DNA of 64,000 nucleotides, taken from DAIDKA01 sp036521075 (GTDB lineage Bacteria > Pseudomonadota > Gammaproteobacteria > Steroidobacterales > Steroidobacteraceae). The notes under the pieces are model-generated. The model ran no database searches. It was given only the letters and a program-made list of their open reading frames with translations, and was not told the DNA's origin. The position numbers and the translations under genes are program-made. The stretch covers positions 1 to 64,000 of the forward strand of contig DATDIL010000068.1 in the NCBI GenBank assembly GCA_036521075.1. Reading direction: 5' to 3'. This document shows, in pieces, positions 11,601 to 19,262 of the stretch (within the stretch, counting starts at the first letter, position 1; each line of letters begins with the position of its first letter).

Positions 11601-11921
11601 AACGCCTTCGCGCACCAGATCGAGCGCCGTGTTCAACGCCGTCTGCCCACCCATCGTGGGCAGCAGCGCGTCGGGCTTTTCCTTCTCGATGATGCGCGCC
11701 ACCGTGCGCCAGTTCACCGGCTCGATGTAGATGGCATCGGCCATCTCCGGGTCCGTCATGATCGTGGCCGGATTGGAGTTCACCAGGATGACGCGGTAAC
11801 CCTCCTCACGCAGCGCCTTGCAGGCCTGGGCGCCAGAATAGTCAAACTCGCACGCCTGGCCAATGACAATGGGACCGGCGCCGATGATCAAGACACTGTG
11901 GATGTCTGTCCGCTTAGGCAA
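8694..11921 (-). CDS. carB: carbamoyl-phosphate synthase large subunit
   Basis: Makes carbamoyl phosphate from bicarbonate, two ATP and ammonia delivered by CarA, for pyrimidines and arginine. The 1075-residue protein contains the duplicated ATP-grasp halves. The first begins PKRTDIHSVLIIGAGPIVIG and the second has KIMILGGGPNRIGQGIEFDY near 555-575. A C-terminal MGS-like allosteric domain follows. I chose a TTG start at 11921 because the sequence then aligns exactly with other CarB N-termini and GCAGGAG lies just upstream. Upstream codons would add about 30 unrelated residues. The gap from carA is 19 bp, and the stop overlaps greA. Confidence 0.97.
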   Translation of the reverse strand: MPKRTDIHSVLIIGAGPIVIGQACEFDYSGAQACKALREEGYRVILVNSNPATIMTDPEMADAIYIEPVNWRTVARIIEKEKPDALLPTMGGQTALNTALDLVREGVLDKYGVELIAASRSAIDMAEDREQFRDAMREIGLETPRSRIAHNLEEANGAIGDIGYPVVIRPSFTMGGSGGGIAYNREEFETILARGLDASPTSEVLLEEAVIGWKEYEMEVVRDRKDNCIIICSIENLDPMGVHTGDSITVAPAQTLTDKEYQRMRDASIAVLRKIGVETGGSNVQFAVNPQDGRLLVIEMNPRVSRSSALASKATGFPIAKIAAKLAIGYTLDELRNDITGGATPASFEPSIDYVVTKIPRFTFEKFPAANDRLTTQMKSVGEVMAIGRTFQESLHKALRGLETGLDGLGEQLSLPLNDETSARLEYELRVPGANRLLFTADAFRAGWSFEKIQELTHIDPWFLAQLEDLVREEKQVAERGMSGLSAERLRGLKRKGFSDGRLARLVGVVEKAVRQRRHELDIRPVYKRVDTCAAEFATSTAYMYSTYEEECEASPTNRRKIMILGGGPNRIGQGIEFDYCCVHAALALREDGFETIMVNCNPETVSTDYDTSDRLYFEPLTLEDVLEILEKEKPEGVIVQFGGQTPLKLSRALEEAGAPIIGTSPDSIDVAEDRERFQLLVRNLGLKQPANATARTEEQAVRLAREVGFPLVVRPSYVLGGRAMEVVFTEEDLRTYMTVAVRVSNDSPVLLDRFLDVAIEVDVDAVCDGEQVLIGGIMEHVEQAGVHSGDSGSSLPPFSLTRATQDEIRDQTRKLAMALNVVGLMNIQFAVQNGVVYVLEVNPRASRTVPFVSKTTGLALAKIAARTMIGRSLAQLDATLERVPPYFSVKEAVFPFAKFPEADPILGPEMKSTGEVMGTGRTFGEAYAKAQSASGVTLPRNGVCLISVRERDKAGAVDLARRLIGYGFTIVATTGTAQVLEASGIACRRANKVREGRPHIVDMIKNDEIDLIVNTTEGKQAILESNSIRREAVHRRITYYTTLAAALATCEALEHIDEVEVNRLADLHQEIRGV

Positions 11922-11940
11922 TTCTCGAAGCTCCTGCAGC

Positions 11941-13113
11941 CTAACGCCGCGGGTTTTGCTCGCTCTGCCGCAGCTGGTTCTGCAACCGTTTGAGCATGAG
12001 CTGGTTGAAACGTTCAAACAGGGGCTTCACGTCGTGCGGACCGGGACTGGCTTCCGGATGACCCTGGAAACTGAAGGCCGGACGATCCTTGAACGCCAGT
12101 CCCTGCAGCGATCCATCGAACAACGAACGATGCGTCGCCCTGACATTGTCAGGCAAGGAGGTCTCATCAACCGCGAAACCGTGATTCTGACTGGTGATCA
12201 TGACCCGGCCGCTTTCCAGGTCCTGGACCGGATGGTTCGCGCCGTGATGGCCGAACTTCATTTTTACGGTGCTGGCGCCGGCGGCCAGTCCCATCAGCTG
12301 GTGGCCGAGGCAGATGCCGAACAGCGGGATTTCGGCCTGCAGCAGTTCGCGCGTCGCCGTGATGGCGTAGTCACATGGCTCCGGATCACCCGGGCCATTG
12401 GAGAGGAACACCCCATCGGGCTGCAGCTGCAGCACTTCACGCGCGCTGGTCTGCGCCGGCACCACGGTCATGCGGCAACCGCAGTCCGACAGCAGGCGCA
12501 GGATGTTGCGCTTGATGCCAAAGTCGTACGCGATCACATGCAGGCGCTGGTGGGCGCGGATGTTCTGGCGGCCAGTGTCCTGCCAGGTGTTGCCTTCGTT
12601 CCATTGGAAGGGCCGTTTGGTGGACACGACCTTGGCCAGGTCCATGCCCTTGAGCCCGGGAAATTTCCCGGCGAGTTTGACGGCGGCCTGTGCGTCGACC
12701 TGCTCACCGGTGACGATGCAGCCGGACTGGGCGCCCTTCTCGCGCAGCAACCGGGTCAGGCGCCGCGTATCGATTCCAGCGATGGCGACGATCTTGCCGC
12801 GCGCGAGAAATTCGGACAAAGGCTCGACCATGCGCCAGCTGCTGGCCCGCAGCGGCAGGTCGCGGATCACCAGACCCGCGGCATATATCTGGGACGATTC
12901 AAGATCCTCAGCGTTCGTGCCGGTATTGCCGATGTGAGGATAAGTGAGCGTTACGATCTGCCTGGCGTAGGACGGATCGGTGAGGATCTCCTGGTAACCG
13001 GTCAACGCAGTATTGAAAACAACTTCGCCAGTGGTATTGCTTGGTGCTCCGATGGACTGGCCGCGGAAGATCGAACCGTCCGCCAGCGCCAGCACCGCAG
13101 GAAGATGTGTCAT
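11941..13113 (-). CDS. carA: carbamoyl-phosphate synthase small subunit
   Basis: Glutamine amidotransferase subunit that hydrolyses glutamine and channels ammonia to CarB. The 390-residue product has the N-terminal CPSase small-chain domain (EVVFNTALTGYQEILTDPSY at about 30-49) and a class I amidotransferase domain. The nucleophile is Cys268 in FGICLGHQLMG and the His/Glu pair is in FQGHPEASPGP near 353-363. The ATG start at 13113 lies about 28 bases after a terminator-like hairpin and some 100 bases after a good sigma-70 promoter. This suggests control of the carAB-greA unit by transcription attenuation, which is an inference from sequence. Confidence 0.97.
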   Translation of the reverse strand: MTHLPAVLALADGSIFRGQSIGAPSNTTGEVVFNTALTGYQEILTDPSYARQIVTLTYPHIGNTGTNAEDLESSQIYAAGLVIRDLPLRASSWRMVEPLSEFLARGKIVAIAGIDTRRLTRLLREKGAQSGCIVTGEQVDAQAAVKLAGKFPGLKGMDLAKVVSTKRPFQWNEGNTWQDTGRQNIRAHQRLHVIAYDFGIKRNILRLLSDCGCRMTVVPAQTSAREVLQLQPDGVFLSNGPGDPEPCDYAITATRELLQAEIPLFGICLGHQLMGLAAGASTVKMKFGHHGANHPVQDLESGRVMITSQNHGFAVDETSLPDNVRATHRSLFDGSLQGLAFKDRPAFSFQGHPEASPGPHDVKPLFERFNQLMLKRLQNQLRQSEQNPRR

Positions 13114-13146
13114 GGTGCGTTCGCGTGCGTGCTGCAGATAAACAAA

Positions 13147-13179
13147 GCGGGAGGAGTTCTTGTTGGAACATCCTCCCGC
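13147..13179 (-). terminator. terminator-like hairpin in the carAB leader (possible attenuator)
   Basis: On the minus strand GCGGGAGGA pairs with TCCTCCCGC. Inside it GTTC pairs with GAAC around the loop CAACAA, with one bulged base. The stem is followed directly by TTTGTTT. This is a strong intrinsic terminator shape, but it lies between the carA promoter and the carA start, the position expected of an attenuator. No short leader peptide with its own stop was found before it. Confidence 0.65.
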
Positions 13180-13189
13180 CTTGCATGGA

Positions 13190-13207
13190 CTAACCCTCGC
13201 GGATTAG
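13190..13207 (-). other. 5' leader hairpin with GCGA tetraloop
   Basis: CTAATCC pairs with GGGTTAG around a GCGA (GNRA) tetraloop on the minus strand, close to the predicted +1 of the carAB transcript and upstream of the terminator-like stem. It may protect the 5' end or form part of an attenuation switch. Function is unknown. Confidence 0.4.
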
Positions 13208-13213
13208 AAGTAA

Positions 13214-13242
13214 ATCTTACGGGCCGCCACCCGGTGTGTCCA
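13214..13242 (-). promoter_or_regulatory. sigma-70 promoter for carAB
   Basis: Minus-strand TGGACA (13242-13237), a 17-bp spacer and TAAGAT (13219-13214) form a near-consensus promoter between dapB and carA. The predicted transcript would start near 13207, giving a leader of about 95 bases that contains both hairpins described here. Confidence 0.7.
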
Positions 13243-13338
13243 TGCGATTCCAAGACTTTTTTGTGCTCCCCCATGGGCTCGGCGGGTACTGTATGTAACT
13301 CCTCGGCCACCCCATGTTCACGTCGTAACATACTGATC

Positions 13339-14136
13339 CTAGAGGATAATGTCCCGCATGAAATAATGCCCGGGCGCCCGGCCGGCCAGCCACGCGGCCG
13401 CTTCGAGAGCCCCCCGGGCAAATACGTTTCTGTCCGTAGCGCGGTGCGACAAAACCACTTGTTCACCTGTCCCGGCAAAGACCACGGTGTGGTCACCGAC
13501 GATATCTCCCGCGCGCACCACCGCGAATCCGATGTCTCCCTCGCGGCGCAGCCCCGCGCGGTCATGCGCCGACACGGTGTCGAATTCCTGCCCGCGCGCC
13601 TGCGCAACCGCGTGACCCAATGCCAGCGCGGTGCCCGAGGGCGCGTCCTTTTTCAAGCGGTGATGAGCCTCAATGATCTCCACATCGAAGTTCAGCGGCA
13701 AGGTCTGCGCTGCCTGACGCACCAGTTCCAGCAGCAGCGTGACACCGAGACTGGTGTTGGCCGCAATCAGCAAGGCGATGTGACGCGCCGCGCGCTCGAT
13801 CTCCGGCTTCAGTTCCGCGGCGATACCCGTGGTGCCGACGAGCAACGGCTTGCCCGCGACAATACAGGCGGCCAGGTTCGAGGCGGTGGCCGGCGACTGC
13901 GAGAAGTCGATTGCGCAGTCACACTCGGCCAATGCCGCAGCCACGTCGGCCGTTACGGTGATCCCTAAGCGTCCGACGCCCGCCAGCTCGCCCACGTCGC
14001 GCCCCAGGTGCACGCTGCCCGCATGCGTCACCGCGCCGGTGATGCGCACGTTGGGGCGCTCCTTCGATGCCCGCACCAGCGCCTGGCCCATGCGGCCGGT
14101 GGCTCCGATGATGAGAATGCGCAGGGTACCGCTCAT
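13339..14136 (-). CDS. dapB: 4-hydroxy-tetrahydrodipicolinate reductase
   Basis: NAD(P)H-dependent step of the diaminopimelate/lysine pathway. The 265-residue product has the N-terminal dinucleotide loop IGATGRMGQAL (about 10-20) and the substrate loop EAHHRLKKDAPSGTALA (about 158-174), with the catalytic His and Lys pair. Length is normal. It begins 4 bp after dnaJ ends, so it is probably the last gene of the hrcA/grpE-dnaK-dnaJ unit, as in several gammaproteobacteria where dapB follows dnaJ and precedes carA. Confidence 0.97.
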   Translation of the reverse strand: MSGTLRILIIGATGRMGQALVRASKERPNVRITGAVTHAGSVHLGRDVGELAGVGRLGITVTADVAAALAECDCAIDFSQSPATASNLAACIVAGKPLLVGTTGIAAELKPEIERAARHIALLIAANTSLGVTLLLELVRQAAQTLPLNFDVEIIEAHHRLKKDAPSGTALALGHAVAQARGQEFDTVSAHDRAGLRREGDIGFAVVRAGDIVGDHTVVFAGTGEQVVLSHRATDRNVFARGALEAAAWLAGRAPGHYFMRDIIL

Positions 14137-14140
14137 AAGC

Positions 14141-15274
14141 CTATTCGCCCTTGGAGAAGAAACTCTTCACGCCTTCCAGGAAACCCTTCTGTCGCGGTGC
14201 ATGATGCGTGCCGCCACGCAGCGATTCATCCAGCCGCCTCACCAGCTCGCGCTGCTCTGCGGAGAGCTTCACGGGTGTCTCGATCATGACCTTGCAGAAC
14301 AGATCGCCGCGCGCCCCGCCGCGCACCGGCTTCACGCCCTTGTCGCGCAGGCGAAAGACCCGCCCCGATTGTGACTCGGGCGGAATCTTGATGGTGACAT
14401 CACCGTCCAGGGTGGGCACCTCCAGCGTACCGCCCAGTGCGGCGGTCGCAAAACTGATCGGCACCTCGCACGACAGATGCTCACCTTCGCGTTGAAAAAT
14501 TGCGTGCTCCCGGACCCGCACTTCCACGTACAGGTCGCCGGCCGGGCCGCCATTGCGACCCGCCTCCCCCTCGCCCGTCAACCGGATGCGATCTCCGGTG
14601 TCGACGCCAGCCGGAATTTTCACGGACAGCTTCTTGGTGCGCCGCACGCGTCCTTGTCCCAGGCAGGTATCGCAGGGATTGCGCACGATCGTGCCGATAC
14701 CGCGACAGCGCGGACAGGTCTGCTGCAGTTGAAAGAACCCCTGGGAGACGCGCACCTGCCCATTGCCATCGCAGGTATCGCAGGTCACCGGTGCACTGCC
14801 CTTCGCCGCCCCGGTTCCGTGACAGGTCGTGCATTCCTCGAGCTTCGGCAGCTCGACCTCCAGGGCGTGCCCGAACACGGCCTGACCCAGCTCCAGTTCG
14901 ATCTCGTAGCGCAGATCCGCGCCGCGAAACACCTGTGAGCGACCCCCGCCACCGCGCCGACCACCACCGAAAATATCGCCGAACACGTCGCCAAAGATAT
15001 CGCTGAAGGCATCCGCGCCGCGCTGGCCGGCACCGCGCGCGGCGGCGGCATCAAGTCCGGCATGACCATGCTGATCATAGATGGCGCGCTTTTGCGCATC
15101 GCCGAGTACCTCGGCGGCCTCCTTGCATTCCTTGAATTTGTCCTCGGCCTCATGATCTCCCGGATTGCGGTCCGGATGGAATTTCATCGCCAGACGGCGA
15201 TAGGCTTTCTTGATGTCGGCTTCGGATGCCGACTTGGCGACATCCAGTACCTTGTAATAATCGCGCTTAGACAT
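14141..15274 (-). CDS. dnaJ: chaperone protein DnaJ
   Basis: Hsp40 co-chaperone that delivers substrates to DnaK and stimulates its ATPase. The 377 residues comprise a J-domain with HPD in MKFHPDRNPGD (about 30-40), a Gly/Phe-rich linker, and four CxxCxGxG zinc repeats (CTTCHGTG, CDTCDGNG, CPRCRGIG, CDTCLGQG; about 145-210). C-terminal beta domains and a short Lys-rich tail follow. It lies 133 bp downstream of dnaK, with dapB 4 bp after it. Confidence 0.98.
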   Translation of the reverse strand: MSKRDYYKVLDVAKSASEADIKKAYRRLAMKFHPDRNPGDHEAEDKFKECKEAAEVLGDAQKRAIYDQHGHAGLDAAAARGAGQRGADAFSDIFGDVFGDIFGGGRRGGGGRSQVFRGADLRYEIELELGQAVFGHALEVELPKLEECTTCHGTGAAKGSAPVTCDTCDGNGQVRVSQGFFQLQQTCPRCRGIGTIVRNPCDTCLGQGRVRRTKKLSVKIPAGVDTGDRIRLTGEGEAGRNGGPAGDLYVEVRVREHAIFQREGEHLSCEVPISFATAALGGTLEVPTLDGDVTIKIPPESQSGRVFRLRDKGVKPVRGGARGDLFCKVMIETPVKLSAEQRELVRRLDESLRGGTHHAPRQKGFLEGVKSFFSKGE

Positions 15275-15407
15275 GCCCGCCCTGCCGAACCCTTAAACAC
15301 GTCAAAGCCGCCGTGCCCTGGCCCACCGGTATCACCGGACGGAGCCCGAGCGCGGCGGCATTTGTTCTCACCCTCGACCTGCTATCGGGGTCGCAAGAAT
15401 ACTCCGC

Positions 15408-17375
15408 TTACGAGGCGCGCCGATCCTTGTCTTTGACTTCCTCGAATTCGGCATCGACCACGTCATCCTTGGTACCCGAGGCACCGGTACTGCCACCCGC
15501 CGCGCCGGCACCGGCTGCACCGCCGGCCTGTGCACCCCCGGCTTCCGCACCGCCGCCGCTCTGGGCATAGGCACGCTGCGCGATCGTCGCGGAGGCCTGC
15601 GCGAGCGCTTCGGTCTTGCGCGCGATCACATCCTTGTCCTCGCCCTTCAGCGCGGTGCGCAGGTCCGACAAGGCCGATTCGGCCGAAGCGCGTTCGCCAG
15701 CCTCGACCTTGTCGCCAAGATCCTTGAGCGATTTCTCGACGCTGTGGATGAGGGCGTCGGCCTTGTTACGGGTCTCCACCAGCTCCCGGAACTTACGGTC
15801 CTCCTCGGCATGCGCCTCGGCGTCGCTCACCATGCGCTTGATCTCATCCTCGTTCAGGCCGCTCGAGGCCTTGATGACGATCTTCTGCTCCTTACCCGTC
15901 GCTTTGTCCTTGGCAGACACGTTGAGGATGCCGTTGGCATCGATATCGAACGACACCTCGATCTGCGGCATGCCGCGCGGCGCCGACGGGATATCGGTGA
16001 GGTCGAACTTGCCCAACGACTTGTTGTCACCGGCCCGGTCGCGCTCGCCCTGCAGCACGTGAATGGTTACCGCCGTCTGGCTGTCGTCCGCAGTAGAAAA
16101 GGTCTGTGCGGCACGCGTCGGAATGGTCGTGTTCTTCTCGATCAGCTTGGTCATCACGCCGCCCAGGGTCTCGATCCCCAGCGACAGCGGGGTGACATCC
16201 AGCAGCAGCACATCCTTGACCTCACCGGCCAGCACGCCCCCCTGGATGGCCGCGCCCACGGCGACCGCCTCATCCGGGTTCACATCCTTGCGCGGCTCCT
16301 TGCCGAAGAAGTCCTTGACGTACTTCTGCACCAGCGGCATGCGCGTCTGACCGCCGACCAGGATGACCTCGGCCACATCGCTCGCCGACAGGCCCGCATC
16401 CTTGAGCGCCATGCGGCACGGATCGATGGTCTTCTTGACCAGATCCTCCACCAGGGACTCCAGTTTCGCGCGCGTGAGCTTGATGCTCAGGTGCTTGGGA
16501 CCGGAGGCATCGGCCGTGATATACGGCAGGTTCACGTCGCTTTGCTGAGTCGAGGACAGTTCGATCTTGGCCTTCTCGGCGGCTTCCTTCAGGCGCTGCA
16601 TGGCCAGAGGATCCTTGCGTACGTCGACGCCGGACTCCTTGAGGAACTCCTCGCTCAGGAAATTGATGACCCGCAGGTCGAAGTCCTCGCCACCCAGGAA
16701 GGTGTCGCCGTTGGTCGAGAGCACCTCGAACTGCCGCTCGCCATCGACCGCCGCGATTTCGATGATCGACACATCGAAGGTGCCCCCGCCCAGGTCATAC
16801 ACGGCAATCTTGCGATCCCCGCCGGCCTTGTCGAGTCCATAGGCCAGCGCCGCCGCGGTGGGTTCATTGATGATGCGCTTCACGTCCAGACCGGCGATGC
16901 GGCCCGCATCCTTGGTGGCCTGGCGCTGGCTGTCGTTGAAGTATGCGGGGACGGTAATGACGGCCTCGGTGACCGGCTCGCCGAGATAATCCTCCGCGGT
17001 CTTCTTCATCTTCATGAGCACGCGCGCGGAAATCTCCGGCGGGGCCATGTTCTTGCCCTGCACTTCGACCCAGGCATCGCCATTGTCGGCGCGGGTGATC
17101 TTGTAAGGGACCATTTTCACGTCGCGCTGCACGACTTCATCGGCAAATTTGCGGCCGATGAGGCGCTTGACCGCGAACAGCGTGTTGTGCGGATTCGTGA
17201 CCGCCTGGCGCTTGGCTGGCTGCCCGACGATGACCTCGCCGTCCTTCGTGAAGGCAACGACCGACGGTGTGGTGCGGTCGCCTTCCGCGTTTTCGATAAC
17301 ACGGGGTTTGCCGCCTTCCATGATCGCCACACACGAGTTGGTCGTGCCCAGGTCGATGCCGATGATCTTTGCCAT
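15408..17375 (-). CDS. dnaK: molecular chaperone DnaK (Hsp70)
   Basis: ATP-dependent chaperone for folding and stress survival. The protein begins MAKIIGIDLGTTNSCVAIM at an ATG at 17375 with GGAG upstream. An upstream in-frame extension of 15 residues is not family-like. Hsp70 signatures include IDLGTTNS, VYDLGGGTFDVSII (about 195-208) and VILVGGQTRMPLVQ (about 340-353). The 655-residue length is typical, with a Gly/Ala-rich linker and the conserved C-terminal EEVKDK motif. It lies between grpE (79 bp upstream) and dnaJ. Confidence 0.98.
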   Translation of the reverse strand: MAKIIGIDLGTTNSCVAIMEGGKPRVIENAEGDRTTPSVVAFTKDGEVIVGQPAKRQAVTNPHNTLFAVKRLIGRKFADEVVQRDVKMVPYKITRADNGDAWVEVQGKNMAPPEISARVLMKMKKTAEDYLGEPVTEAVITVPAYFNDSQRQATKDAGRIAGLDVKRIINEPTAAALAYGLDKAGGDRKIAVYDLGGGTFDVSIIEIAAVDGERQFEVLSTNGDTFLGGEDFDLRVINFLSEEFLKESGVDVRKDPLAMQRLKEAAEKAKIELSSTQQSDVNLPYITADASGPKHLSIKLTRAKLESLVEDLVKKTIDPCRMALKDAGLSASDVAEVILVGGQTRMPLVQKYVKDFFGKEPRKDVNPDEAVAVGAAIQGGVLAGEVKDVLLLDVTPLSLGIETLGGVMTKLIEKNTTIPTRAAQTFSTADDSQTAVTIHVLQGERDRAGDNKSLGKFDLTDIPSAPRGMPQIEVSFDIDANGILNVSAKDKATGKEQKIVIKASSGLNEDEIKRMVSDAEAHAEEDRKFRELVETRNKADALIHSVEKSLKDLGDKVEAGERASAESALSDLRTALKGEDKDVIARKTEALAQASATIAQRAYAQSGGGAEAGGAQAGGAAGAGAAGGSTGASGTKDDVVDAEFEEVKDKDRRAS

Positions 17376-17454
17376 GTACTTAACTCCGGAAAATCTCTTT
17401 AGGTCCGTCCCGCAATGCACTTTCTGGGTGCAAAGCGCGACGATTCAAGTCCAC

Positions 17455-17991
17455 TCACCCCGGCGCCCGGGCCACGATGACCCGCGCGGGCCGCAGCAAC
17501 CGCCCGCTGATCTCAAAGCCCGGTTGCACCACCTGCAGCACCGAGTTCGGCTCGGCCGTGGGCGACTCCTGTGCCATCACTGCCTCGTGCCGGGCCGGGT
17601 CGAAGGGCTCCCCGGTCGGGTTGATCGCACGGATATTCAGCTTCTCGAAGGCCTTCACCAGCAGCTTCAAGGTCGCCTCCTGGCCCGCGACCAGGCTCTT
17701 GGCATCGGCGCGTGCTGCGTTGCTGACTGCGCCTTGCAGGCTATCCAGCACCGGCAACAGCTCGACCGCAAATTTCTCCAGGCCGTAGCGGCTCGCGTTC
17801 TCCAGATCGCGCTGCGCGCGCTTGCGCATATTGTCCATTTCGGCCGCGGTCCGCAGGTACTGATCCTTATGGTTCGCGGCCTGCTGCTGAGCTTCTGCCA
17901 AAGCTTGAGCGAGCTGCGTTGCGTCCAGATCCTGGGATTCGCCGTTCGCCGGCTGCGCCTCACCCGGCGCGGAAGCCTCTGCCCCAGTCAT
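17455..17991 (-). CDS. grpE: nucleotide exchange factor GrpE
   Basis: Homodimeric factor that releases ADP from DnaK. The 178-residue protein has a disordered acidic N-terminus, a long coiled-coil helix (about 30-75, containing YLRTAAEMDNMRKRAQRD), and the C-terminal beta domain with GEPFDPARHEAVM and the closing block VVQPGFEISGRLLRPARVIV. I start it at ATG 17991, preceded by GGAGG at five bases; a TTG four codons upstream is an alternative. It is followed by dnaK and preceded by hrcA, the conserved heat-shock order. Confidence 0.96.
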   Translation of the reverse strand: MTGAEASAPGEAQPANGESQDLDATQLAQALAEAQQQAANHKDQYLRTAAEMDNMRKRAQRDLENASRYGLEKFAVELLPVLDSLQGAVSNAARADAKSLVAGQEATLKLLVKAFEKLNIRAINPTGEPFDPARHEAVMAQESPTAEPNSVLQVVQPGFEISGRLLRPARVIVARAPG

Positions 17992-18059
17992 CAAATCCTC
18001 CAATTACAAATGCTTGCGCACACAGACCAAGGTGGCGCCTGCGAGTCAGGGGTCGCAGA

Positions 18060-19139
18060 TTATCCGATTCCTGAGGGCGAGCGCTTTGAATTCAAGGCGG
18101 CCCCGAGCAATTTGGCGGTGACGTCAACGATGGGGATGACCCGCTCATAGGCCATACGCAGGGGTCCGATGACCCCCAGCACCCCCACGACCTGGTCGCC
18201 CAGGGAATACGGCGCGGTCACCAGGCTGTAATCGTCCAGGACCTGGTAGCCGGATTCATGGCCTATGAAAATCTGCACCCCCTGGGCCTTCAGGCTGTGA
18301 TCAAGCAGGTGCAGGAAATCACGTCGCTCGTTGAAGGCCTCGAACAGCCGCTTGAGCTTCTCGACGCTGGACAGCTCCCCGACTCCCATGAGGTTGGTTT
18401 CCCCGGCAATCACATAGTCCATCTTCTCCTGCACCGGATCGCCGACATTGAACAGCTGCTGCGCCATGGTGATGGCGTCGAGCATGATCTGGTTCATGCG
18501 TTCGCGGGTTTCGCGCATCTGGCGCAGGATTTCCTGGCGCACCTCACTGGGCGAGCGGCCGACAAAATGCGTGTTCAGGAAATTCGCGGCCCGGCGTAGC
18601 TCCTCGAGCTGGAAACTACGCTCCAGCTGGATGATGCGGTTCTGCACTTCGCTGTTGTTGAGCACCAGCACCGCCAGCACGCGGTTCTCCGACAGCGGCA
18701 CGAATTCGATATGGGTGATGGAGGACTGCCGGGCGCTCGGCAGCGTCACGACCCCGGCCAGCTGCGTGATGCTGGACAGCAGCTGCGAGGCAGTCGCTAC
18801 CAGCGCCTTGGAGTCGTGTCCGACATCCAGCTGGCGGCGAAACTCGCTCACCGAATCGGGATCCATCGGCTGCACGCGCAGCAGAGTGTCCACGAAAAAC
18901 CGATAGCCCTTGTCGGTGGGCACGCGGCCGGCCGAGGTATGCGGGGAGGCCACGAAACCCAACTGCTCCAGGTCAGCCATGACATTGCGGACCGTCGCGG
19001 AGCTTAGATTCAGGCCGCTTTCGCGCGACAGACTGCGCGAGCCGACCGGCTGACCGTCCCGGATATAGCTTTCAATCAATATCCGCAACAGGCGTTGGGC
19101 CCGGTCACTGAGGGGATCGTCGCGCACATCTGGGGACAT
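18060..19139 (-). CDS. hrcA: heat-inducible transcription repressor HrcA
   Basis: Repressor of class I heat-shock genes, which binds CIRCE elements and needs GroEL for activity in characterised species. The 359-residue form starts at ATG 19139 (MSPDVRDDPLSDRAQRLL). It has the winged-helix N-terminus with PVGSRSLSRESGLNLSSATV and GFVASPHTSAGRVPTDKGYR, then the GAF-like and inserted domains. Upstream in-frame starts exist, so the first residues are uncertain. A TTGACG-N17-TAGTTT promoter-like pair lies at 19178-19150 but would leave almost no leader. No CIRCE inverted repeat was found in the 120 bp upstream. Confidence 0.95.
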   Translation of the reverse strand: MSPDVRDDPLSDRAQRLLRILIESYIRDGQPVGSRSLSRESGLNLSSATVRNVMADLEQLGFVASPHTSAGRVPTDKGYRFFVDTLLRVQPMDPDSVSEFRRQLDVGHDSKALVATASQLLSSITQLAGVVTLPSARQSSITHIEFVPLSENRVLAVLVLNNSEVQNRIIQLERSFQLEELRRAANFLNTHFVGRSPSEVRQEILRQMRETRERMNQIMLDAITMAQQLFNVGDPVQEKMDYVIAGETNLMGVGELSSVEKLKRLFEAFNERRDFLHLLDHSLKAQGVQIFIGHESGYQVLDDYSLVTAPYSLGDQVVGVLGVIGPLRMAYERVIPIVDVTAKLLGAALNSKRSPSGIG

Positions 19140-19262
19140 ACGTTGAGCGAAACTAGCGACCGTCATGCGGGCCGTCAAGCAACGCCTTTACCACCTTATT
19201 CGACAATAGTCCTGAGGATTACGCCCTTGGGCCACGCCCGGGCCCATGCTACAAAGGCGACA

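Noticed and set aside
12908..13186. Possible leader peptide ATG at 13186 before carA
   Set aside because: The frame has no stop before carA and continues 200 bp inside it, so it cannot be a classical attenuator peptide.
11863..13968. 701-codon open frame on the plus strand
   Set aside because: Antisense to carA and dapB and across the carA leader; no recognisable domain, so treated as a shadow.
15744..17402. 552-codon open frame on the plus strand
   Set aside because: Antisense to dnaK; His/Arg/Leu-rich translation without any domain.
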